From Lethocerus indicus (lineage: Eukaryota > Arthropoda > Insecta > Hemiptera > Belostomatidae): a stretch of DNA of 64,000 nt. The position numbers were made by a program, and so were the translations under genes. Shown in pieces: positions 14,301 to 27,700 of this stretch (position 1 is its first letter; every line of letters begins with the position of its first letter). The stretch spans positions 25,493,872 through 25,557,871 of the forward strand of contig JACDQD010000004.1 in assembly GCA_019843655.1 (NCBI GenBank), in the 5' to 3' direction. The notes below the pieces were generated by a model. It did not search any database. It saw only the letters and a program-made list of their open reading frames with translations, and was not told the DNA's origin.

Positions 14301-15485
14301 TAAAACATCAATTATGATTCAATTAAATTCGAATTACGAATTTCGATTGAACTGAATAATTAAATGTTTCCGAGATAATGAAATGATAAGTCCGAACAAT
14401 ATTCAGAAAAGAATGTTGAACAATCCGAAGAGAGAAATAATAATATTGTAATATTGGCTCATTGTAACTAACCACAACATGCCGAGGACCAAACTAACCT
14501 GCCTGCCTGGGTTTCTGGACAAAATGAATTGAGCTGCTTTATTTCAAAACTTAATAAAATAATATTATAAATTTTTAAAACTTAAAGACTTTACTTCACA
14601 TCAGTACTACTGAAGTCAGTCAACTACCTTGAGTTGACAGAGAAGCTGATTGAGATAAGAGCTCCGTTGCGCGGTATCACTGTATAATAGTTATACACGT
14701 GGAAGTATTATCAATAGCATGGCTTAAAACCGCTTAAGGTTTGATAATATCTAACCGGAAATCCCTCCTCAAGTTACATAAGTTGTCAATTTGCACGCGT
14801 TCAGCGATATAATAACCGGGTCGACTTTATCACTAGAAAGTCCGATCCCGTTTCTGCAATTCTAAGAATCTCAACCTTGGTCTGTGGAAAACACGCGATT
14901 TTTGAATTTCAGTCGGGCCAACAACCGCAGTCCGAATTGTTTCGTGACCCGCTTAACGGGTAATCAATTACCCGGCCTTGAGGAAAAATAATGGGAAAGG
15001 GAATGAGAGTTTTAAAGACTCGGGCCGGACAGAAAATGGGGGGAATTCTTCAGAAGTGGATTGTGGAACGCTACAGCCGCAGCCGGTGAACCGTAAACAT
15101 TTGAGATATCGTCATTAATACAAGGTTGGGAGGGGGGTCTCTCCCCGGCCAGGGACCCCCTCTACGGGAAAGGAATAAAAACCGACTCGACCGGTTTTCC
15201 AACGACCGAACCAATAAAAGTAATTTCACGTCCTGGACCAGCACGGCAAGCAATCGATAGGGGGCACCATCATTGGGCTCTTTTTTGGGGCCAATGCTGA
15301 CCGAGGTTTTCATTTTTTTTGCAAGCTACGGACATTCTGTAGACCGTCTCGAATTTCTTGCCTCCGTCGGGTACCTGCCGCTCCGAGTAGAAGAACTATA
15401 TCTATATTAATAATATCTAATGGAATAGTTACACTAAACTGACATAAATGGGACCTACCAAGAGACAAGAGTATATGCACTGAAC

Positions 15486-15487
<2 letters not shown>

Positions 15488-15519
<32 letters not shown>
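15488..15519. repeat. (TA)n microsatellite
   Basis: Thirty-two nt of alternating AT. Confidence 0.97.
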
Positions 15520-15522
<3 letters not shown>

Positions 15523-16096
15523 AAACGATATACTGATTGTATTTATAGGATATAAAGTATTTTATATACTTTATATAGAGAGTAGCAACTCTCGCTTTCC
15601 TGGGTTCTATTCGATAAATTGTTCTCACGTTGCAAATTTGAATAAATCGCAATTTACGGCGCTATTCTGTATTATGCAGTATTACAACCTACATACACGC
15701 CGCGGCTAGTTGTTAGTTAACGGACCCAATAACAATGTCTTGAGTCCGACCGCGGCTACAAGGCTTTACCCGAGATAAGAACTTCCGTCGTTAATCCAGA
15801 CCGGCTGAGCACGCCGTTTGGCGCAAGATCGCCGCAATTAAGCCTCGACCGTGTCCTCTAGGTACCCCGGCGATAATAAATCGATGGGCCAATAAACCCG
15901 AGAGTTGTCCAAAGTGAGATTAAACGCCGGTCCGGATGTAAAGCGCAGGAGACCATCATCAGGCGAGCACCGTCAGATTACAGCCCAATACGGCGTTGGA
16001 TTGGAGGGAATTGCATTAAAATGCAGCCAACCGACCGGTCCCGAACGAACCTGAAATGGGCACCCTCCCTTAACCCCTCTTGCGGAAATGAAAACG

Positions 16097-16104
16097 TGAC
16101 GTCA
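16097..16104. promoter_or_regulatory. Isolated palindromic CRE (TGACGTCA)
   Basis: CGTGACGTCATTAG contains a perfect CREB/ATF palindrome. It stands alone, with no neighbouring CRE, so it could be chance. Confidence 0.3.
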
Positions 16105-18913
16105 TTAGATTAGGTTAAACTGGGCCGCAAACTGAGATCATCCTGTATGGCGCAATATCAATCGCCTAGCAATTTACAATTTTTTTATATAGCGAAATAA
16201 CAACATCAATTTGAGCGAATCGCAAAATAACTCCAAACCCTCAACTGGAAATTGTTTATTCGGAACTATAACGCACCAATAGGGCAAGCGAAATGTCTGG
16301 TAACAACCCTTCAGTAACGTTATATTCTGGTACTAATATCACAATAATAGTACCAGTCCCGACGTATCAATATCCAATTCCAATCCAGCTAATTGAATCA
16401 ATAACGTATTGCAAACTGAAACCGGGAACGGACGAATCTTTATGGACAAACATCCAAAACTCGAGTTATTGGTCGATTGAAAACCACGAGAAGAATACTA
16501 CGTTTTAAAATTAGAAATCGATTTTTAATTCGCGGTACGTCAGCAAGAATGGAGGTCAGGTAAATACTTAACTGGATATATAGGTCAGTTATCACGCCCG
16601 GCGACATTATTCAATTCAGAGTCTGAACAGATTAACGTGGGAAGCATTCTGCCCTCACCCAGCCCCAAACCTATCCAAATTTAATTCAACCAACATCACG
16701 CCCCAGTCTAAATAATCCGATAACCTTTCGAGCATCAAATGTTCCAATTCAATATTTCTGTTACGGAAGGGAAACAAATTACATTTGACAAACGGCAACG
16801 AATAAAATTACATTAGGCATTAGGCGGTCTCGCATAAAGTTGAATCTGAGCAACAAAACAAAAGACTGGGAGTATAAAGTATAACTGCAAAAATATGTAT
16901 TTAACAAGTATTTCGGACTTTAGGAAGTCGATCATTCATTTTTAAAGGAGGAAATAAACGGCTTCCGAAATGTTCTAATTGAAACTGTTTCACGTCGCGA
17001 AACCCTTGTAAATTTATAACTACGATACAACCTACTTCTATCGAAATATGACAGCAAGTAATTCCATTTCACATAGAGTTCCCACGCGGCCATTAATTTC
17101 ACGAGACTGTAATTCCGGAAGACGGCAGAGGAAATGTTTGTGGAGCCCCCCAAGAACCTACTCCGGCAACAAGGCAGTAAAGAAAAGGGGAATGGGGTCC
17201 AAAACTTTGCCTAATTTGACTTCTCCCATTTACACTTTGTCCGACTTTTTCATAAGAGCGGGCTGTCTCGAGTCGGAATAGTTCTCCCTTTTGTTTCTTC
17301 AGTTTATTCATACAACTCATTCGAAAATGTTAACCTAATGTAGTCGAGGAATGGCGCTCTCTTAACGCAACTTTTGTCATTTATCGAACGGATAGCGGGC
17401 CATTAAGGATATTATCAATCTTAAAAACCGGATGAGGAATTGTTGCGCTTATCATCAATTTAATACTGCAGTTAAAAAAATAACGCAAAAAATATTACGC
17501 CATTGTGGCAGTGCAGAGATTGAATCGATTCACCCGCTCCGAACAAACAAACATAGTAAAAACACAAAAATATACACCCTCGTCAAAGTACAAACGGGTC
17601 GAGGCAATATTTAGATTTACTGTTGAAAATTTCTGCCATCTAGCTGATTACTTTCAATGTTTGCCAAAAGAAACTCAATAAACCGAAAAATACACCAGAC
17701 TTTCGGCTAAAATAAACAATTTACTTTCCATAATAAACAGGGCTTTTTTAACATTTCGGGATCGAAACTATTTAAAATCAGCAATTATTGCTACTTCAAT
17801 ATACAAGCTGATAAATTGGGCTAGCTCAAATTTTAAACGATGACGGATTAATGCGATAAAGAGGAGTGAAAAATTCCCCAAATCCGTTTTGGCGGCAAAC
17901 AGACCGAACGACAGTCGGCCGTAATGACGAGGCGGCTCGTAATAGATTAAGCCCGCTGGGAAACAGAAAGGGCAAGTTGGAAACAAAAGAGGGGGGGGGG
18001 TGTACGGAAGGTAAGAAGAGTAACAGTGTGGCCGGAGGGGGAAGCAGATTGGCGGTCTAGGGACAAAGTTGGAGTGAGGAAGGGCACGGACTAGCCCAAC
18101 TTGCCGCCTTAAGGGTCATTAAAAGTTGGACAGGGACAGTGAACTCCCTTTCCCTCCGTCCTGCTCCACTCACTGCATTTCGTGCTCCATCGCCCGCGCA
18201 AACTGAGCATTAAACTGAAAGATTGATTGTGTGCGATCCGGAAAAAGAGAGAAATGAAAAGGAAACTGCTGCTCTAGTTTTCGATCAAACAGCAAGCTAT
18301 CTTTTCAATTACGCTAAACTTTTTTTTCCTAAATCGCGTCAGTTTAAGAATTGTGTCGATCAAATCTCGTTTAAGGTTCTCATTAGGATTCTTTTATTTT
18401 TTCCATTTATAAGTATTTTATTGAATGTCAAATTTGATTCTCGATTTGAATCAATATTCAAACTGGGAACGCTTACAAAAGTTATTAGCGCACGAAGAAG
18501 ATACACGATGTGACCATTTTACTGAAAAGTAAATTTCTTACACACAAGATCCTTGACCGGGTCAAATGTCAATTAACAACAGACATCTTCGATAAAGGAA
18601 GCAGTCTCGGGAATGGAAATATTGAAAACGAACCGAAACGAAAGTAGATTTGTTGTGAGATCCATGGAGTTGGGTCAGCTTGCGACATGAAGGGCTGTGG
18701 GGAGGGTGGTGGGTTATAGGGAATGGGGGGAAGGGGATTGGTAGACCAAACTTAGTCAATTGGGCCATTAAAAGTTTGCAGCCCGCAAAGTCCGACTCGC
18801 CCAAAAGGGAAACTCTAGCACCACCCCCCCCCGCCCGCAAAATCCTTATGCTAAATCCTCAACTAGAAGAGGCCGCCTTTATGTTAAGCCGCAAGCGTCC
18901 AATGTGCCGAGGT

Positions 18914-19000
18914 GCCGAAACAGGGTCTAGCGAAACCAGCGAGAAGGGAGACACGAAAACTGCAGTATTCCGACCCCTCGCTGACCACAGAACAGGTATT
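18914..19000 (+). mobile_element. Foldback element family, degraded right-end fragment (copy 1)
   Basis: Contains GCCGAAACAGGGTCTAGCG, AACCAGCGAGAAGGGAGACA and the outer terminus GTATTCCGACCCCTCGCTG followed by ACCACAGAACAGGTATT. These correspond in order to the right half of the best copy (42221 onward) and to the outer end of copy 3. It is the most diverged copy. Confidence 0.7.
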
Positions 19001-20149
19001 CCAAATCCGACCACAGTTTTGAATACCAGAAATACCGAAATTACACCATTTTGTATGAAGTGAATGGCTTCGCAATCAAAACAAAAAAAGTCCCCTTTCA
19101 ACATTATTCTCTGTTATGGTCCTCTACGCGTTCCCCTATAGTCAGTTCATATTTTCGATTCAACGAAAATTCCAGATATAAGTTGGTCAGATCAAAGTAG
19201 TTTCTGTCACCTTGTTACCCAGGTACACAATATGTACAAAATCGACATTCTGTTATTTTTCACTAACATTAATATCAATGAGCATTATCGCAGGACAATT
19301 ACCAACTGTCCCTTGGATAAACTTTATGGTATTTGCCGATATAAAGCGGCGGCGCTGCCAGCTCGCGGATGAGGCATGGCCCGCTGTCGGGGCGGAGGCG
19401 AGGCCGCCATCTGGCCACCGTCAGGAACAACAAATATTTATCGGGCCCCGATCATTAATCAGACCGCGTAATCGGACGAGTGAATTTTAAACAACTCGCG
19501 TCCAGTTTTCATTGCATAACTTAAAAACATTTCCGTTCCCCCCACTCGAAAAAAGCTGAGGATAAAAAACAATTTCCACCCGTACAATGCTATGCTCCGT
19601 TCGACGGGGCGGCCGTTAATTTCGTTAATGGCAGTTTACTCTACCTCCTAGAATTTCAATAGGAAATCGCACGGATTCAAACTGAATAAAGCGTTCGTTT
19701 CTCACGACCGGGAAAATTACCATCGCGCTAATTTGCGCAACAATTTATAATGCGGAATAACAGAGGCGCCGATTCATAGGTAGGCCTCACACAACGTGTG
19801 GGCGCCCACTACAATTACCATTCGCGTCTCCATTAATATTCTGGTTTCATTTTGTGACTTCGAATTGAAACCTCCTATTATGTACATACCGTACCTTTGC
19901 CTACTATTAGATAATTAGAATAGGTATAATTGCGAAAATCAGAGAAAGGAGATTCGTGGCGCGTGTTATTAATTAGTATTTCAGAGTTAAAATTCATAGG
20001 GCGTCTTTAAATTCGGACCTGGAACTTAATTAGTGGGGGGTGTACACGTGGGAACGTTTGTGCGTTGGCTCTAAATCTCGACTGTGCCTGAGAGGGATGG
20101 ATATTTTGTGTAGGTCTGCGAGCGGGACAACGGCCCTCCTTCCGTCCAA

Positions 20150-20440
20150 TCATTTATCGCCCGCTTGTTATTGGGGCCGGTCCATTTGTGCATTCTGCCT
20201 TGTGGCGCCCGCACGCACAGGCGCCCAACTACCCCTCGGGCGGGGGTAAACAAGCGAGCTCGGGCACGCACGCGCCCCACCCCACGGTTCAATTACGGCC
20301 GAGAGCTCCTCCCTCCTGCGCCCGTGAAAGGATCCTCGACAACGGGGGGGGGGCAGGAGGAGTCATCAACCGCATAATCGATGGCACCGGCTTTTAAACG
20401 CGGAATTCACCCCGTGCCTGACCTTTGATCGGAGAGGCCA
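20150..20440. other. CpG-rich block without recognisable coding
   Basis: GC-rich segment with many CpGs including CGCACGCACAGGCGCCC and CACGCACGCGCCCCACCCC, bounded by AT-rich DNA. All open frames are out-of-phase overlaps with no motif. It may be a regulatory element in a KDM3 intron (inference). Confidence 0.35.
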
Positions 20441-21641
20441 AATTATGAATAGAGGGAGCCTAGCGGCTCGAATAGCCGACGCGCCCCTTAATAGGAGAAA
20501 ATTTAGCCTCCCACAGCTCGTCTAGCGGAGCTTTGGATTAATGCGTTACGGGCGTTAATTTACGAGCTTCGTTTCCACTTATTCAAATAATAGGTTGCAC
20601 TCGGCCCGAATGCAATTCGCGAATAAGAGAAAGGCGCTAATGCAGGTGCATTTCCAATCGATGCGTGCGAAGTGATAAATAATATAAAGGAATGAGCGAA
20701 TTTTGATGTTGTAGTAAGATTCTAGTCGAAATTTAAGCCCCCGCATCAGTAGTAATTTAAGTTCTGTAAGCGTTTTCGATCATATGCTAATTTGGTTGAG
20801 TTGATAACAACACGGCCCATTACCGGCTTACCTGCAATCGGCTAATTGTAGACGCACGATTGTGTACATATAAGACTGAAAGAATGGTTGTATAACAGAA
20901 CTGTTAGGGAGAGAATTGAGTCCCCTAAATTAAAACGGTAATCTCTCAATATACTTTCTCCCAGAGTTTGCAATGAAGTAAGAAATTGCGGACCCGCTTT
21001 AGGCAAGAGAGGGGGTTTTTTGTTTTCTTCCATTCGCGTTTTGTTATTCTTTTTCAAGGGCCGTGCGAAACTTTGCTGGGAATCTAATCAGCGGGATTAA
21101 ATCGAAATATCGAACTTTTTCAACTGCCAGGCCCGCCCCCACTTCCGACCCCTTTCCTCGTCGAGCCGCTTTATATTATGAAGGGGAGGGGAATCAGATT
21201 TATCGTATTGCGATGCGAAGGGTGGGGGGTGGAGCGGGGGTGAAATTTCGACTACCGACCGCGTAACTGAACTTCTGTTGCCGCCCCCATCAACAGAAAG
21301 TTGTAGACAAATGGGACCGGGAGGCGGCCCGAGGAGCGGTCCAACTTTTGTTTCTTTTGACCCCGTTGATGGCCTTTGAAGATTAAAAAGTTACCCCCGG
21401 AGCCGAGGCTGAGTCCTACCCACTTCCAGAACTAACTTCGTGCACGGACTCCGTTTCCTAACTTGATTCGTAATTTTTGCGGTCCTATCGCTTCGAGTTT
21501 TGACGCGGGCAGACAAACTTTTTCTGAAATTCGGGCGGGGAAGTCAAGTCGAAATAACGGAGACGGAGGGGAAACGATAAGACGACTCCAGGGGCCCCGA
21601 TGAAATTATAAATATAATGAAAATAATTTTAAAGCACTTAC

Positions 21642-21730
21642 CGATTGCCTGTGATGCAGTGCAAGTAGGCTCGATCTAGAGCGGCGAGGTGTCATCCCGA
21701 CGTTTTCCCCACGCATTATCGATTCCACAA
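21642..21730 (-). CDS. KDM3 exon E (VVESIMRGENVGMTPRRSRS)
   Basis: Eighty-nine nt; with the last base of exon D it gives 30 codons ending in phase 0. Acceptor GTGTTTCAG, donor GTAAGTG. VVESIMRGENVGMTPRRSRS looks like the link that follows the conserved N-terminal domain in insect KDM3 proteins (recognition from memory). No long open frame marks it; it was found from the splice signals and phase. Confidence 0.82.
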
Positions 21731-24700
21731 CTGAAACACATCAAAAGACCGTATTACACTAATTATATATACAAAATAATATTTTTTATATAGAGTTCTT
21801 AAGGGCATTTTTAAGTAGGCCGTCAATTATTTAACCCCGTCGGCTGGTAGATTTTGTAGGAAACAGTTCGTAAGAAACCTTCGGATAGGTCGAACTCGAG
21901 TGTTCAGTTACTCATCAACGGTTTCCTGGAGCCAAATAAGCCGGCAGACTGCGGTCGGAGCACTTGAATAGGCTAAGGGGACTAAGCGCGCTCTTAACGC
22001 CAGCACCAATGCCCTCCCCTATTCAGCCTTTCAATGCCGGGTCGGGACTTATTTATTCCACTGACTTTCAGCTACCGCCGTGTACCGATTTCTGAAACAG
22101 CCTTATTCCCCATTCTCTATCCCCCACTTATGAATGGCGCCACATCGACCGCGATGTTTCTTTGAACTCCGGAATTATTGCAAGAGATTATTGAATTTCA
22201 TTCCGGAAAAGGAGATATAATCCGTTCCGAATACTTCCGACTCGCTGATTCGGCTTCTCGCAATATTCAGTAATCTTCCGTCAGCAGTTCAGTGAAGAAA
22301 ATAAGCATGTTGGTTGCCAATGGGACTGTTAATGATCTGTGCAAAACCAAATTGAGTGGAGAAGTATGGTGCTTGTGAAACCGGTAATGCAATAAACATT
22401 TGTTAACGCTATTATGTTTTGCTACAAATTGAAACTATTAAAAACTATTAAAAACGGTGGGCGCTTCGATATCTGGTATAAATATTTTTACACGAGATAA
22501 TTCATTTATACGCGTAAAAATTCATTTAACGAAACATGGCCTACCGCGGTAATGCGGATGGAACTAGGCTGCGGGCCCATTTTCATTAACAGGGAAGGAC
22601 GACCGGGACCTGAGTGGCGCATTAAGGAAATTAGAGCCGGCAATGGTCCACACGCGACCCAATGCACATTGCGCCCGTCCACGAGAGCATCATACAGCTC
22701 TACCATTTGACTACTATAGGAAGCTGTCAGGGCCGAAGAAAGAGTATGCGCTTATTGAGCCGTTTGAAACTGGTAGCCACATCTAATACAACGTCGCCTT
22801 ACAACGCTACTACTTTATTAAGGTATGCATAATAGAGTTTTATGCGTTCAACACGTAATAGTCGATGTGAGGACATAAAACAGGAATGTAAACAGAATTA
22901 CTATTAGCGTGTCTAATTTATCCTGCCAGGAAATCAAGGGCCTAAATCGATGATATTCATTGGGCTTTTAGTGGCGCCCACTGTTAGTACATTTCCTCTT
23001 GGCCCAGGGGAGGGTGTGAACAATAGGGGTGCTATAGGCCGAATTAGTTGATAAGAAAGTGCAGCAGCAATTGGGCGTCTCGCTCTGCTTGGCTATTGCG
23101 GCCAGCGTTAAAACCACCGAGCGCTGAAGATATTGCCGACTTGATTAGAACTGCAGGCCGTGGCCGGTGGAATTTATGTGCCGGAGGGTGTGGCACGCGC
23201 AGACGCGACCAGTGTAAATCAAATAACTCACCCCTATATATCAAACATACCACATAAGTAAGTGTGCCCCTGGAACAACAACCACCCCCATCTCCTCCGA
23301 GCAACGGAGGCTTGGAATTCGAAGTATGTCTCCGTTCTTGTACAGAAGCGCACTATTACGATAATAATTCCATTGCAGATAATGAAAAAAATCGCTTTCA
23401 TTCGTCAAATAATAAGTTTTGCGGCTCATATTTCTCTATATATGTTGTACTGTTAAAATATTATGCCGGCTTGGACAGATGTGACGACAATGCAGAAGTA
23501 CTAGCTCCAAATTCGTGACCTCAATCTTTCTCTGCGAATATTTCCCGACATTCAATATCGTGTCGAAATATGTAATTTGACTTCGTAAACGGAGAGTTGA
23601 AAACATGCCTTACGCCTGAAAGTTTTCTCCAGCGGCAGAACCCAGAAGTAAATAAATAAAGTAGAGCGGGGTTTGAAAACACGGGGGACCCGTAAAACGC
23701 GGGCGGCCGGCCTCGGGCCGGCAAGTCGATCGCAATAAAAGGGGCCGCGGAAAAATAAATAAGGGGCCCGACTTCTGTTGACAATAAATGAATCATGGGC
23801 TGACTCCGCTAAACTGAAATGAAGCAGAGCAAACTGGCGAGTGTGAACGGAGAAGAGTCGAAGAGAGAGGAGGAGGAACACGACCGTCCTCATTCGCGGT
23901 GCAATATTACGCCGTGAAATGTGACTAGACCTCTTGTAACGACAAAAGAGTATACAGGTTGAGACGGATGCTGGTTTGAGGCTCGAACAATGGAGGACTA
24001 AAATGAATACAGCCCAAATAGAATTCTAACATCGAACAGTCGACCGTTATAAACGACTTAGTTTCAATTGATCCTACAATTAGTACAACGGAATATTTAA
24101 ATAACATCAACCGACACATAGTTGAACAGGAAACAATATAACTCACTGTCTACAGCAAGCTTAAACAGAAATTGAATGCCGACAAAATTTCAATAAAATA
24201 CCACAACTGTCACTACACATGAACCTTATTTCAGGAAGGGGACATCTGTGAAACCCCAACAGCCAAATAACAATTTAATCTAGTAATTTCTGAGGGGTCT
24301 ATACAATAGAAATGAAAGTATCTCGGAAGAGGGACTGGCAAAATATTGAGGTAGTCTCGAGCGGAGGTGGCCGGTGAAAGTGAGACACCACGTCTCAGCG
24401 CGTCTCGCTGTACATCGAGTTTTTCGCCACTTACCAACCGGCTACCCTCCCAGTTCCCCCCTCCTACCTCGCCTACTTAAACACTGCTCGTTTTTTGTGT
24501 TTCCAGAGGTCAACAAATCAAACCGTGTATAAATAAACCCGGACCCCGTCTGACAGCAGTCACCACCCCCGGGGACACAGGACGTTCACCACCGCCATTA
24601 ACAACAGATTTAATTATACCCCAAAAACTATAAAGGGGGAGCTAATGGGACGGGGAGTAAGACGTAAATTTCGGTTGAAATCGGTAACGAGCCGGTAAAT

Positions 24701-27700
24701 AATGGCGCTCGTAATTGTCCCTAAGGAACGGAACACTGATGGACGAAAACCGCGGTATTACTGTTCATGGCTAAGACATGTAATGCATGTCGTGCCAGTG
24801 GCCGGGTAACCCGACATGTGGGGTCATAAATCTAAATACACCCTCCCCCCCAAACCATACTACCAGTCGAACAGAACATTGCTACAACTACCGCTAGGTT
24901 GATGTCAGTTATGATCGATAAACTGACAATACTACTACAAAAGCGACCGTACGAGAGTTAAGAAACGTTGAAAGCAGACCACGCCCAAAGGAGATTCAGT
25001 CGGGAACGGAATAAACCTTTGTACTCGAACTCGCTCGACACGAACTAACGCGTTGTCAAGTTAGATAGTAATAATTAGAATTCTGGGCGAGGAATCTCTT
25101 TCAGAATTTTTAGTGAAATGCGCGGTAATCTGAGACAGACGATTCGCAATAATGTTTCATTCAAGGTTCGTTCGAGGTTTTTAAAGTGTATCCCGGTCAG
25201 TGAAACGGGCCCCACTGCACCTTGATTTGATGAACATCTAACCGGAACCTTTACGGAGCAATTACCGATTACGATTTCCGGTTGTAGAAACGCTCGGTGA
25301 ACCCTTAAATAAGAACGATGAAATTGCTACGGTAATATCAGTGTACGGTATTTAATAATATTCCTTCGGCCCGTGTATTCATTAGGCCGAGATCCTGGTC
25401 TCTGTTGACGTTCAAAGGAAGTAGAGAAGGCTCCTTTAAGCCGGCTGCGAACGATGGGCCATTGTCAGCTTGGCAAATTAACCCGGCGAAATTCGATAGC
25501 CTATTGATTCGGGGCCCTCCGCTTAGTTACAAGCACTCCCTCTACTTTATAACAATCTTTATATAACCCCCGTCGGCCTCCGAAAATTATTATGGCCGCA
25601 ACAAAAGGACAGGAGATCAAATTACAGAGGCACCATTAAATGGTACTCATAAATGCGTAACACCTACAATGTACCTAACAAATGTTGAGTTTCAGTTGAA
25701 TTCATAATCGTAAGTATTAAATCTATTCGAATTACCTCCATCTCCGATGAGCCTCATTTGAACGAGACAAGGATCCTCGTTGTGGTCCTCCAGGACGGTG
25801 TCGTCGGTCACAGTCAGTTCCTGAAAAAAAAACAAAATTCGAACCGAATATTAAAAAAATGCCGACAACTGGTTTTACTTAACAGTTACATGTTTTGAAG
25901 TACAAATGGTAAGGGAAGCAAACGGCACCCTTATTAAAATTTAAGTGCCTAACTAAATTCCTCGGAGATCGCCCGCGTTTCGCCCTATCGGACCGATGAA
26001 GCTATTAGCCACGGACATCATACCACTGCAATTACATTTAATTTGCGCCGTCTAAAGCTAAGTTATTCCGGTAATACCATCGCGAATTCCCACAGCGCCC
26101 CCAGTTTCACTTTCAAATATAAGTGTAATGGGGTCCGTTACAATTAACGGTTCGAAAGTCGGCTGCATAATAAAAGGAAATACTGCTGTAACGTTCGTTT
26201 CGCTGAAATTGAATAAACTCGTTTTAGACCTTGAAAGTTATTTACGCGCAAGTCATTTGAAATTCATTATATTCCTTACTGGGAGTGCCTCTACTCCATG
26301 TTATGAATACGCCGAAGCGCCTTCATTTTTTTTAAACAAACTATTTTTACTCACCATGAGGTAAGTTTAAAAAAAATGGAAAATAGTTTCCGACATTGAA
26401 TATGAAGCCATTTCGTAAACGTTGGTCGGATGCACTTTCTTAAAGTTAGAAAATACTTAAAAAACGATAACGTCTAAATCCCGGGCAAAGAGCACGAAAT
26501 AGAGCTTCATAAAACGTAGATTAAGGTTAATCACAACTCGTTGAGGTCGCCCCGATTAGAAGCCAAGGTCGAAACACAATTAATCTCACAACGAATTAGG
26601 AATAATTAAGAGCGCCTCAATCCAGAAACGAATTCAATCGCCTCGTCATTTTATTATGAAAAGTCACGGAGCAGCCAGTTGCTCGACGCTGTGCGGATAA
26701 GTGGCAGCTCGAATGGTCTTGCAACGTCAAAAGCGTGAACAATAACAGGAAGGTGCGAGAATAAAACTTCTTGCAGGTAAAAAAGGGACTGAGACAAATG
26801 CATAGAACAACAAGAAGATGGTTGCAGCCAGAGAAAAATTGGGTCGTAGACAGAGAATGCATTATGTCGGTAAAATACCTCACCCTGCTCAATAGGACGC
26901 GTTCAAAGCGCCGTTTGACGGATGACTTGGTTAAACACGAAACCGCTCTGTCGGTGGTGCCGACGAAACAATAATTATTCGGTTCGAACCGGAAGGTGAA
27001 GTTGGCTCAACGTTCGGTCGGTTAAGAATTGGGACCGGAACGGTCCTCCGACATAGCGTCCAGGAAATTGAAGAGCCGACGAACGTCGAATGGGGAATGA
27101 GCCCAGGAATTAGGGCCGTTGACTCGCCGGCCGGGCGATAATTGATGGCGACAACGGAGATTCGGCCCTCGTTAGGGTTTTGCCTCAAATCGACCTGTGA
27201 TAAATAGCGGGATAAATTGTTCGCCCTGTAGATACCCCTGTAAAACAGTCCCGGAATAGGAAGAATAATGAGACCGTTTTCCTACAGCGATATACAGTGG
27301 GCGGTAAAACAGCACTATAGATTTATATAAAAACCAATTAAATAAATATAGTTCAGACAGGAAAGGTGAGGACAAATATCTCGATTATGAAAAGGGTAGA
27401 AAAATAAGACCGATTAATTGTTGTTAGACTCCAAAAGAGGATGAATGGATTTATAAGACTCGAAGAGCGTTTTTACATTAGTTGAGGCAACAAGGTCTCG
27501 AGGAGAGGCTCTGTGGCCAAGAATTAATAGAATAAAACGGCCGGTTTTTTTTAAACACTGACATTATAAGGTTTGAACATCAACTATTTCCCTGGTTCGG
27601 TTCCGAGTTAGTAACCTGGAAACCATCCGGGTCGCCACCGAGGAGACGGGACCTGGGACCGCTGAGACGCGACACTATTTTATTCTGATACGCCATATTA

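Larger units (their letters stand above)
1..21641. other. No confirmed gene; probable KDM3 intron or intergenic DNA
   Basis: Open frames here are short, lack motifs and coincide with purine or pyrimidine tracts or GC-rich blocks. GC-rich, CpG-bearing blocks stand out near 1.07-1.25, 7.44-7.9, 11.38-11.6 and 20.1-20.45 kb within AT-rich DNA. If KDM3 continues past exon E with no exon here, this is one intron of more than 21 kb. One weak exon candidate lies at 20.84-21.09 kb. Confidence 0.6.
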
